A stretch of 64,000 nucleotides of DNA from NCBI GenBank assembly GCA_946998225.1, contig CAMPYH010000003.1:1-64000 (forward strand), written 5' to 3'. Origin of the DNA: an uncultured Clostridiaceae bacterium. GTDB taxonomy: Bacteria > Bacillota > Clostridia > TANB77 > CAG-508. Below are positions 55,233 through 63,111 of this stretch, piece by piece. Position 1 is the stretch's first letter. Each line of letters begins with the position of its first letter. Under the pieces are notes generated by a model, which was given only the letters and a program-made list of their open reading frames with translations, was not told the DNA's origin and searched no databases. Made by a program: the position numbers and the translations under genes.

Positions 55233-56318
55233 CTATGTTTCTTCACTTTCTTTGTTTTCTTTATCAGATCCTTTTTTGAAAACATTTTCAAAAGATTTAA
55301 GTATTTCTATAACCTTTTTATAATTCATTCTCTTTGGTCCGATTATTCCTATTTTTTCCTTTGGTTTATTTTCTTCACCAATTTCTATTTTAATAACACT
55401 AAAATCTTTTAAATCTTCTTCCTCATTTTCTTCACCAATTTTAATTTCAATGTTTTTAATACCAAAAAGTTCACCTTTTGGATCATTTGTCTCATTAATA
55501 ATTTGTATTAATTTTTCTTTATCGTCTAAAAGATCTAAAAACTTTTCTGCAGTATTTCCTTCTCTAAACTCTGGAAGTTTAAAAGTTTTACTTGCACCTG
55601 TTACTTTAACTTGTTGTATCTTTTTTAAACTTAAATTTATTGCTTCAATTATCTTTTCAGCTATATCTATTCCTTCTTTAATACTCTTTAATATTTCTTC
55701 AGTAATTTTTTCGTCAACATCTTTAATTCTTACACCAAGCATTCTTTTTCTAAATATACCTTCAATATTTTTCAAAATATTTGTGTCAATATTTTGTTCA
55801 AAAGCTATAACACTTTCTTTAATAATTCCAAAAGATGTTATTAAAATTACCATTAACAAGTTTTCTCTCAAATACACAAACTGTATATTTGAAACCACAT
55901 CATCTTTTACAGACGGTTCAAGTGCAACAGTTGTATAATGTGTAAGCTCTGAAATTGTTTTCATAACTGTTTTTGAAACACTTTCAAGCTGCTTTTTCTT
56001 GTTTTGCATAGCCTTTTTAATATATTCCAGTTCTTCTTTAGATAAGTTTTCTTCTTTTATTAAATTATCTACATAATATCTATATCCCATTTCAGATGGA
56101 ACCCTACCTGAACTTAAATATGGCTTTTCTATAAGGCCTATTTTTTCAAGTTCAACCATCTCATTTCTTATAGTTGCACTTGAGATGTCCATATCATATT
56201 TTCTAAGGATTTCACCAGATGAAACTGGAAGAGCTGTATTTACATATTCTTCAACTATTGCTTTTAATATATCTTTTTGTCTTTTCTTAATTTCTTCTTT
56301 TTTATTTTTTTCCTTCAT
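55233..56318 (-). CDS. hrcA: Heat-inducible transcription repressor HrcA
   Basis: HrcA represses the chaperone operons by binding CIRCE repeats and is kept active by GroEL. The 361-residue protein begins with a winged helix (RQKDILKAIVEEYVNTALPV, SATIRNEMVELEKIGLIEKP), followed by PYLSSGRVPSEMGYRYYVD near 68, a signature of the family, and a GAF-like domain. It is the first gene of hrcA-grpE-dnaK-dnaJ and is preceded by two CIRCE-like inverted repeats. No ribosome binding site is close to the ATG; the nearest candidate is 18 bases away. Confidence 0.96.
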   Translation of the reverse strand: MKEKNKKEEIKKRQKDILKAIVEEYVNTALPVSSGEILRKYDMDISSATIRNEMVELEKIGLIEKPYLSSGRVPSEMGYRYYVDNLIKEENLSKEELEYIKKAMQNKKKQLESVSKTVMKTISELTHYTTVALEPSVKDDVVSNIQFVYLRENLLMVILITSFGIIKESVIAFEQNIDTNILKNIEGIFRKRMLGVRIKDVDEKITEEILKSIKEGIDIAEKIIEAINLSLKKIQQVKVTGASKTFKLPEFREGNTAEKFLDLLDDKEKLIQIINETNDPKGELFGIKNIEIKIGEENEEEDLKDFSVIKIEIGEENKPKEKIGIIGPKRMNYKKVIEILKSFENVFKKGSDKENKESEET

Positions 56319-56327
56319 ATATTTAGT

Positions 56328-56354
56328 TTAGCAGGTCTCCCTTCACATTGCTAA
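56328..56354. promoter_or_regulatory. CIRCE-like operator 2, between promoter and hrcA start
   Basis: TTAGCAGGT, a 9-base spacer and CATTGCTAA follow the 9-9-9 CIRCE layout (consensus TTAGCACTC-N9-GAGTGCTAA), with outer bases conserved and inner ones degenerate. It lies just downstream of the -10 box. Confidence 0.65.
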
Positions 56355-56358
56355 AATA

Positions 56359-56387
56359 AATATATACCACTTATTAGCACTTGTCAA
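56359..56387 (-). promoter_or_regulatory. hrcA operon promoter
   Basis: On the minus strand, TTGACA (56382-56387), a 17-base spacer and TATATT (56359-56364) match sigma-A. The -35 lies inside CIRCE-like operator 1. Confidence 0.75.
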
Positions 56388-56401
56388 GTGGTATCTGCTA
56401 A
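56374..56401. promoter_or_regulatory. CIRCE-like operator 1, over the -35 box
   Basis: TTAGCACTT, a 10-base spacer and ATCTGCTAA give the CIRCE outer halves with one extra spacer base. A nested palindrome ACCACTT/AAGTGGT overlaps it. HrcA bound here would block the -35. Confidence 0.6.
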
Positions 56402-56431
56402 TTTTTTTATATAATTTATTGCATTAAATAA

Positions 56432-56463
56432 AAAATTATAAATGTACTCACATTTATAATTTT
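56432..56463 (-). terminator. Terminator after the KAP NTPase gene
   Basis: A perfect 14-bp AT stem (56432-56445 with 56450-56463) with a 4-base loop and T-rich tail in minus direction lies about 130 bases past the stop. It insulates hrcA from the element to its right. Confidence 0.75.
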
Positions 56464-56592
56464 CTTTTAATATATACTTTTCTTTTAATTGATGGAGCCA
56501 TAGTTGAGTGATTACACAACTTTTTCTCGCTTGAGGATGATATATAAATCATCCAATAGCTATATTATACTATATTTAACTATTTTTTTAAA
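56464..56592. other. Likely boundary region of the mobile element
   Basis: About 130 bases without a gene, between the KAP stop and its terminator. It holds a small hairpin GGATGAT/ATCATCC (about 56535-56556). The element's left end should be near here, but with only one end in the window I cannot define the attachment site. Confidence 0.35.
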
Positions 56593-59199
56593 CTATCGAT
56601 TTAAATATTTTATAACTAAATCATTTAAATCAATCCATTCCTCTACATGATAAGTATCTTTTTCATCTATGCTTTTATATGGACTTGGCGTTTCAATTGC
56701 TTTTATTAAAAAGTCTTTTAAATCACTATCAGGGCATTTTTTAATATCTTTTTTTACTTTTTCCCATCCATAGAATTTATCTAGATTTTTAGTATTAAAA
56801 TTATATCCAATTCCATATGAACCAGTAGATATACTAATACAATCTAAAATAAATAACATTAAACTATATTTGTTAATTTTTTTCTTGATAAATGTCATAT
56901 ACTCTTCATCATCAAACAAAAGTACCATATTATATCTATTGTAATATTGAGAACTATACATATTTATTTTTTTAATTTTAATATCTGTTAACATATCCTC
57001 ATAAATATTATCAATAGCTTCATATCTTGTATTGTTGACTAATTCACTATGTCTATGTTCAGGATTTAGCCAATAGGATATATCTCTAATAAAATATAAA
57101 TTTTGATAATCTTCTTTTATTTCTTCAATAAATTTTTTAAAATCATCATCGGAAAGCATTAAAATTAAATCCGCTATAATTACTTGAGTTCTTTGTTTTG
57201 CACTAAGCTGAAAAAATAAAGGTGAATCATCTATTGTGTAATAAGAAAAATACATAACTAATAACAAAGCTAGAAGTTTATCCTTATTTATCTTATCTAA
57301 ATACATTTGGAATGTTTCTAAAGTATATTTTTCTACCCATCCAGAAAAGACTTTTTCCATTTTAAAATATTCTTCATATAATTCTTCTGGTTTAAAATTA
57401 TTATCATTTATAAATGAAAGAAATTTATTTATTTTTTCATTTATTTTAATAAACTCATTTTCAGTCTTATTAAAATATAAATTGAAATATTTACTATTAT
57501 AAATTCTTTTATCAAGTACTGATGCTCTATACTCGTTTTGATTTGTATATCCTTGATATTCTGGAATAAATTCAATTTTATTTTTCTTCGTATAAGCATT
57601 TTCTTCAAAATATTTTTTAATATTTGGAAATAAATAACATAATATTTTTTTATAATTATTAATATTGTATTTATTATTATCAAACAAATTATCAAAATAT
57701 TTTGTTGTGGCAAGATTATATTTCTCAGTGCTATACATATATTCATCACTGTATATATATCGATCTTCTGAAATATAATAAGTGCTATGCATATTAATTT
57801 CATCCCATAATTCTGGATTCTTCATTGCTATAGTTTCAATAAGCAACATATCAATACTATTAAGATCTTGCATATTATTAAAACTTGCATTAAACGTTGA
57901 ATTTATTATTCTTTTGAAATCACGGAGATCTTTGATATCATCAATAATAATTTCAATTATTTTCTGCTGTTCATTTTCATTTATAATGAATTTGGAATGC
58001 TTTAAATAATTACTTAAGCAGGTGCTTATTACATTTTGAAGTACATTTTTATCTAATTTTGGTACAGAAAACTCTAATTGTACTATCTTTTCCAGATATG
58101 AATAATCAATATCTAATTTAGATTCAAAATGATTTTTCAGTGCTATTTCATCATATGATAAAATGTATATGATTCTTTTAAAATCAAATAAATTATGAAT
58201 TGTTTTTAAAATAAGTAGAACATGTTCACTCGAGCATCTTTCTAAATTGTCTAAGACTAAAACTATTTTTTTATTGTTTGATTCTAAATAATCATTAATA
58301 ATTTCTTTAATTCTATTAATGTTTGTTGTACTTTCAAATAAGTCGTCAGCTGAATATCCAATATTAGTTGTAATAGTTTTGAGATATGTTTTTGTAAATT
58401 TATTTATTTCATTTATTCTAAATCCACAATTAATGTTTTTCATTATAATATCGAAGAAAGCAACTAATAATGATTTATTATCACCATATACCCATGGTTC
58501 AAAGTTATCTATAAATACTAAATTTTCTTTCTTTAATTTATCTCTAACATTATTTAAGATTGTCGTTTTTCCAGATCCCCAATCTCCCTTTAGAGATATT
58601 ACAAATTTTGAATTATTATTACAATTAATAATAGTATTTGTTATTTGATTAATAATTTTACTTCTTTCTAGTAAATCATAATTTACCGCTTCATCTCCTA
58701 TAAGAATAAATTCAGTTTCTTCTGGAATTGTATTATCATATAGCTGTTTTAAATCAAAAACATTAACATTATTTTTGTTATCATTTTTAAAATTTATTAT
58801 AGTAATATATAAATACCTAAATATCAATAAAACTCCAATTACAATTAATATTATATTTGAGCATATGTGTTTATATGGATAAATTATAAGAATATCTTTA
58901 AATAGGCGTAGAATAATTTTATAAAGACCAATGGCAATCAAAATAATTATACCATAAAAATCAATATAATTAACGGATTTTAATAATAGAAGACTATGTA
59001 TTTTTAGAGATAATAGCTTCACTACTACGAAACTTAAAATACAGATAATTATAGGTAGTTTTAATTTATCATATATAAATGTAAATAAATTCAAATAATC
59101 AGTTACTATGATTATAGAAAGTAGTATTACTATTGATAGTAAAATGTTTATTAATCCATATTGCCTATAAATATTTTTAAAGTATTTTATAAATTTCAT
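56593..59199 (-). CDS. KAP-family P-loop NTPase with N-terminal membrane segments
   Basis: The product is 868 residues from the ATG at 59199, which has GGAGGG 6 bases upstream. The first 140 residues hold about four membrane segments. The KAP NTPase domain follows: Walker A in SLKGDWGSGKTTIL near 200, FEPWVYGDNKSLLVAF near 230, and Walker B in IVLVLDNLERCSSEHVLLI near 312. The C-terminal half is helical and unassigned. KAP NTPases are found in mobile elements, and some act in phage defence; that role is inferred here from the neighbouring restriction-modification genes. A terminator-like hairpin precedes its ribosome binding site. Confidence 0.85.
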   Translation of the reverse strand: MKFIKYFKNIYRQYGLINILLSIVILLSIIIVTDYLNLFTFIYDKLKLPIIICILSFVVVKLLSLKIHSLLLLKSVNYIDFYGIIILIAIGLYKIILRLFKDILIIYPYKHICSNIILIVIGVLLIFRYLYITIINFKNDNKNNVNVFDLKQLYDNTIPEETEFILIGDEAVNYDLLERSKIINQITNTIINCNNNSKFVISLKGDWGSGKTTILNNVRDKLKKENLVFIDNFEPWVYGDNKSLLVAFFDIIMKNINCGFRINEINKFTKTYLKTITTNIGYSADDLFESTTNINRIKEIINDYLESNNKKIVLVLDNLERCSSEHVLLILKTIHNLFDFKRIIYILSYDEIALKNHFESKLDIDYSYLEKIVQLEFSVPKLDKNVLQNVISTCLSNYLKHSKFIINENEQQKIIEIIIDDIKDLRDFKRIINSTFNASFNNMQDLNSIDMLLIETIAMKNPELWDEINMHSTYYISEDRYIYSDEYMYSTEKYNLATTKYFDNLFDNNKYNINNYKKILCYLFPNIKKYFEENAYTKKNKIEFIPEYQGYTNQNEYRASVLDKRIYNSKYFNLYFNKTENEFIKINEKINKFLSFINDNNFKPEELYEEYFKMEKVFSGWVEKYTLETFQMYLDKINKDKLLALLLVMYFSYYTIDDSPLFFQLSAKQRTQVIIADLILMLSDDDFKKFIEEIKEDYQNLYFIRDISYWLNPEHRHSELVNNTRYEAIDNIYEDMLTDIKIKKINMYSSQYYNRYNMVLLFDDEEYMTFIKKKINKYSLMLFILDCISISTGSYGIGYNFNTKNLDKFYGWEKVKKDIKKCPDSDLKDFLIKAIETPSPYKSIDEKDTYHVEEWIDLNDLVIKYLNR

Positions 59200-59213
59200 T
59201 ATATCCCTCCAAT

Positions 59214-59241
59214 AAAAAATACTATTCAAATAGAATAGTAT
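59214..59241 (-). terminator. Terminator between the methyltransferase and KAP genes
   Basis: The 9-bp stem ATACTATTC/GAATAGTAT (59219-59227 with 59233-59241) is followed by six T in minus direction, just before the KAP ribosome binding site. Confidence 0.7.
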
Positions 59242-59277
59242 AAAACTATAATGATTATATCACAAATTATCAAATAA

Positions 59278-60801
59278 TCATAGTAATGATAATTGTTCGC
59301 TACAATTAAATTTACTGATATAATTATTATAGTCCTCATTGTCAATGGCTATTTCTATATTATAATTATTAGACATTGAACAAAAATCGCTATATTTTAC
59401 ATCAGAAATTAATTTTTTCATATCAATTCTCATAAGAATGTCTTTTGTATAAGGCCTTTTTTTATCTAAAAAAACAATTGAAGATAAAAAACTATTAACA
59501 ATACTGGAATTTAATAAAACCATTGTAATATAAGCATCTTTTAAATTATCAAAACTGATAAAATAACATGTGTCATCTAACATTATAGATTTATTATTAT
59601 CAAGAAGAACAAAATTTGGTTCCTTATAAAAGCCTGAAATAGCAACTTTATATTTGCTAAAAGAATAGTCTCCTATTCCAAAAATTGAAAATGGTGGGCG
59701 ATTTTTATAAATAGCCGACTTCCTATTGTTGAATAAGTCCTCGTGTTTTTTTAAATATTCCCAAGTTTTAGGAGCATCTTTTTCGATATGCATTGTACTT
59801 TCTCTTACAGATTTTTGTGGAACAATTACGTATTTATCACTTTTTGTTATGTAATTGTTTTTTAAGTCACTACTTTTTAATAATGGATATACGTATTTAT
59901 CTTCTAGCGTAAAACATTCATCGAGTTTATTTTTATAATTATTATCTCCATTTTTTTCTAGTTCCATTATTTTGGAACAATCATGTTTTACTCCTTGCCT
60001 CCATTCAGTATAAAAAATTCCATCAATATCATAATCTAATTCTTTAAATTGTGAATGAAATTTTCCATTTTTCCATCCAAACTCATATAATAGATTACTT
60101 GGCTCATCAATATTATAAACCTTAGCGGTATCTGAACCAACTTCATCTATTTGAGCAACAAATAAACAAGCTTCACATCCTACATTGAAAACTTTTTTTG
60201 CATCAAATAAATATAATTCAATATTTTTTAGATTAAAAGGATAACTCTTTATATTTTTTATAATGCTAGTTGCAACACTAGTCTTACATAACATGGCAAT
60301 CATAACATTTGATTTAGCATAATTGCTTAATAGATCAATTAAAATATATTCGCATATATCAAAATTACTTGCTCCTGTTATTGAATCTATTCCTTTTAAA
60401 TTCTTAAAATTACTTTTTTTAGGTAAATTTTTTAATTCCTCTGACATTAACTGAGAATTAGTAACCCATGGTGGATTTCCAATTATTAACATTGGTTCAT
60501 TTTTTACTGCATCTTTTATTTTTTTGTGATTAAATATGAAAATATTCTCATTAAATAATTCCACATTTTTATTTTTTTTATTTTTATAATCATTATAATA
60601 TTCTTGATTTATTTCATTTCCATAAAAAATGTTTACATTTTTAAATTTTTTTATCGATGAATCAATAAAATGTCCTAATCCAAATGTTGGCTCAAAAACA
60701 TATTTTGGTTTATATTTATTGTATATTACATCTACCACAATATTACAAAAGTCGGATGGAGTTTGATAGTCTCCGAATTCTAATTTATTTGTTGAAATCA
60801 A
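59278..60801 (-). CDS. N6-adenine DNA methyltransferase of a type II restriction-modification system
   Basis: It transfers a methyl group from SAM to adenine in a specific site. The SAM-binding motif is FEPTFGLGHF near residue 37 and the catalytic NPPW is in IIGNPPWVTNSQL near 107; target recognition probably lies in the C-terminal half. I take a TTG at 60801 as start (507 residues) because AAGGAG lies 9 bases before it; another TTG opens the frame at 60819. The start overlaps the end of the endonuclease frame by 17 bases, so translation is probably coupled. The site specificity is unknown. Confidence 0.88.
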   Translation of the reverse strand: MISTNKLEFGDYQTPSDFCNIVVDVIYNKYKPKYVFEPTFGLGHFIDSSIKKFKNVNIFYGNEINQEYYNDYKNKKNKNVELFNENIFIFNHKKIKDAVKNEPMLIIGNPPWVTNSQLMSEELKNLPKKSNFKNLKGIDSITGASNFDICEYILIDLLSNYAKSNVMIAMLCKTSVATSIIKNIKSYPFNLKNIELYLFDAKKVFNVGCEACLFVAQIDEVGSDTAKVYNIDEPSNLLYEFGWKNGKFHSQFKELDYDIDGIFYTEWRQGVKHDCSKIMELEKNGDNNYKNKLDECFTLEDKYVYPLLKSSDLKNNYITKSDKYVIVPQKSVRESTMHIEKDAPKTWEYLKKHEDLFNNRKSAIYKNRPPFSIFGIGDYSFSKYKVAISGFYKEPNFVLLDNNKSIMLDDTCYFISFDNLKDAYITMVLLNSSIVNSFLSSIVFLDKKRPYTKDILMRIDMKKLISDVKYSDFCSMSNNYNIEIAIDNEDYNNYISKFNCSEQLSLL

Positions 60802-61447
60802 TATTAACAACTCCTTCAACTTTATTATTAAGAGATATTACTCTAGCATATTGTAATCTCCATTGCAATGCATTAGATATTGTTAAATATCCTTGTAAAG
60901 GTCTTTTATTCATTATCATTTCCGCTAAATTATTTAATGTTATTTCATCTCCAGGAATTGCTTTATCATTTAGATATGAAATGATGTCTTCTTTGTTTGC
61001 TCCATCTTCAAGCATTTCAACTAATCTTTTTGTAGTAGTATAATCTGCAGTTCTTTCATCCTTTACAAAGGTTACGCTTAAAAAATTTAATCTACTAGTG
61101 TTTTCATCATCATTTTTTTCATATACAAATACTAATAAATTATAACCTAAACCAAATATTTTTTGTTTTGAATCCTTATAGGGACATGAAGATTGTGGTT
61201 ATCTTATAGAAGTAACTTTTATATCTGTATTTATAAAATCATCAGGCAAATCTATTCCAGATGCAGAATTTCCTTTTGTAAACTCATATTTGTCAGATAA
61301 ATATTCTTTAAATTTATGTTCAACAAATGTGCCTACAGCTTTGCCATCAGTTATTCCTAGCAATTCAGGATAATCAACATTATTTTCTTGAATACAAAAA
61401 TTATTAGCTTCTTCTATCAAAGTTGCAATATCTAATGTTTTTTTCAT
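60785..61447 (-). pseudogene. PD-(D/E)XK restriction endonuclease split by one in-frame TAA
   Basis: The gene starts at the ATG at 61447 (GAGGTGG upstream) and runs 82 codons to TAA at 61199-61201. The same frame then continues without any shift for 137 codons to TAA at 60785. Together this would be a 220-residue protein. The first part holds the catalytic residues: E43 in FVEHKFKEYL, D66 in SGIDLPDD and D75-I-K77 in DIKVTS. The second part continues PQSSCPYKDSKQKIFGLGYN, which reads naturally across the stop if the codon were CAA (Gln). The cognate methyltransferase is intact and overlaps its end. Loss of activity, read-through or a sequence error are all possible. Confidence 0.85.
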
Positions 61448-61466
61448 TATTACCACCTCATTAATT

Positions 61467-61475
61467 ATTATAACA
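61467..61475 (-). promoter_or_regulatory. Extended -10 promoter of the restriction gene
   Basis: On the minus strand TGTTATAAT is an extended -10 box (TGnTATAAT) about 20 bases before the ATG at 61447. The -35 is poor. The leader would be very short. Confidence 0.5.
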
Positions 61476-61522
61476 TATTTATTTAATATTTTAGAACGTT
61501 TGATGAAAAAAGACAATTAAAG

Positions 61523-62890
61523 TCATAACCCATAATCATCTTTTTCTTTGACTTGTTTTCCATAATCTAAAACTTTATCATAAGTTTCTGTACTAATAAT
61601 TTTATGTTCATGCATATCCACTAATACTTCAATATAAGATTCTTCTTTGTCTTTTCTATTTATCATCTTCTTAAATAGATTAATTAAATTTTTAAAGAAT
61701 TGTTCTAATTGTTGAAGTCTATATTTTAAATTAAAATTATCTTGTCTTAACTCATCAATTTTGTCTTGTTGTTCATTTACTTTTGAAGTTAAGTTATCAA
61801 CTCTTAATTCTAATGCTTCATTATTCTCTCTTAAATTTTTAATCTTTTTTGAATATTGTCTAGCTTGTTTAGTAATAATATTTAGATTTGCGGATAATTC
61901 TTTTACATCTCTATATTTGTCAGTTGTTTTATCAACTTTATCAATATAATTTTCTAATTTATCCTTTTGCTCTTTAGTAATAAAGAATAAATCATCTCTT
62001 AAAGGAACTTTTTTTAACTGGTTTATTTCATTTTTAACATCAGTAGAATTAGATTTTAGTTCTAAAGAATTATTATTTATTGTGTCTATTTCTTTTTTAT
62101 GTTTTTCAATTAATTCTTTTGTTTCCTGATAATTAGTCATCTCAGATACATGAATATCTCTGTTTCTACCTTTGAGTTTTTGTTTTAAAGTAGCTTCCAT
62201 ATTGTATTCTTTGTTGTATTCTTCAATACACAAGGTTCGCATTTTATCTTGCAATTCTTTTAAAGAAGTTCTAGTAAATACATCAGTTTTTCCTACTTGC
62301 ATAGACATACAAGTTTTACAATTATATTTAATTGGTACTCCAACAATGTGCATATGCGGACTAGTTTCGTCATAATGAATGATAGCACTACATACTTTAA
62401 AGTTATGAACTAATAGTTCTAAATCATCGACTTGTTTTGAATATACACTAGTCATTTTGTGCTTGTAATTTAAGTCTTTAGCATCCCAAAATTTCTTATC
62501 TCCCAGTTCAATTATTATTTCACAAGCTAAATCACTTTTAGAGTTATCACTAACTTTTTTAAAGTAATTATCTATTTTTCTATCATCTCTAGTTTGTCTA
62601 TTATTGTACTCAAGTCTTGATTCTTCAAATTCATTTTTATAAAAATTTTCTACATCTTTATAAAGAGAAGAAGTACCTCTTATGATAATTATTTCATCTT
62701 GTTTATTATCATATTTTCTATAATTATGATTATCAACTTTGGCTAATTGTTTTGCATTTTGAATAGCATTATTACTCATTGAAGTAGTACCACTAACATT
62801 ATTTTTAGCAGAATTTCTTACACTATTTTTTCTATTTTTATCACTACCTAAATGTAGTGAATATGCAAGTTCACTTATAATAATCACCAT
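61523..62890 (-). CDS. mob: MobV-type relaxase (Pre/Mob)
   Basis: Relaxases nick the transfer origin and lead the strand into a recipient cell using another element's conjugation machinery. The motif SAIIHYDETSPHMHIVGVPI near 160-180 is the MobV His-triad metal site. The N-terminal part is Asn/Lys-rich, and residues 245-410 form a coiled coil. The start is uncertain: the ATG at 62890 (455 residues) has its AAAAAGG directly adjacent, and a GTG or non-canonical codon slightly downstream may be used. The stop is TGA. An inverted-repeat-rich region lies upstream, as expected of an origin of transfer. Confidence 0.85.
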   Translation of the reverse strand: MVIIISELAYSLHLGSDKNRKNSVRNSAKNNVSGTTSMSNNAIQNAKQLAKVDNHNYRKYDNKQDEIIIIRGTSSLYKDVENFYKNEFEESRLEYNNRQTRDDRKIDNYFKKVSDNSKSDLACEIIIELGDKKFWDAKDLNYKHKMTSVYSKQVDDLELLVHNFKVCSAIIHYDETSPHMHIVGVPIKYNCKTCMSMQVGKTDVFTRTSLKELQDKMRTLCIEEYNKEYNMEATLKQKLKGRNRDIHVSEMTNYQETKELIEKHKKEIDTINNNSLELKSNSTDVKNEINQLKKVPLRDDLFFITKEQKDKLENYIDKVDKTTDKYRDVKELSANLNIITKQARQYSKKIKNLRENNEALELRVDNLTSKVNEQQDKIDELRQDNFNLKYRLQQLEQFFKNLINLFKKMINRKDKEESYIEVLVDMHEHKIISTETYDKVLDYGKQVKEKDDYGL

Positions 62891-62930
62891 CCTTTTTATA
62901 GTAGTATTTGGCTTTGACAAAATACATAAC

Positions 62931-63105
62931 CCCCTAGGTATCTTGTCATACTAACAAGATACCAGTGGGCTAAGGTTTAACACCTTAGAATTCGTTTTCT
63001 TTGTTTCGTAATATTTCAAAACTTCGTAATGAAATAAAACTACATAAAGTATTGATATAAAATACTATCGCCACTTTCATTGAACAAGTTCAACAAAAAG
63101 TGCCA
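62931..63105. other. Putative origin of transfer with three inverted repeats
   Basis: Upstream of the relaxase are GGTATCTTG/CAAGATACC (62937-62945 with 62955-62963, extended by CCC/GGG at 62931 and 62967), CTAAGGT/ACCTTAG (62970-62976 with 62982-62988) and CACTTT...AAAGTG around TTGAAC/GTTCAA (63073-63103). The region has no gene. MobV origins lie just upstream of mob and carry such repeats. I cannot place the nick. Confidence 0.5.
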
Positions 63106-63111
63106 CGTATT

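Noticed and set aside
56464..56592. tRNA gene as integration site of the element
   Set aside because: I looked for cloverleaf arms and a T-loop in this gap and saw none.
61199..61201. Stop-codon reassignment as explanation for the split restriction gene
   Set aside because: TAA ends many intact genes in the window, so general recoding to Gln is not tenable. A local mutation or error is simpler.
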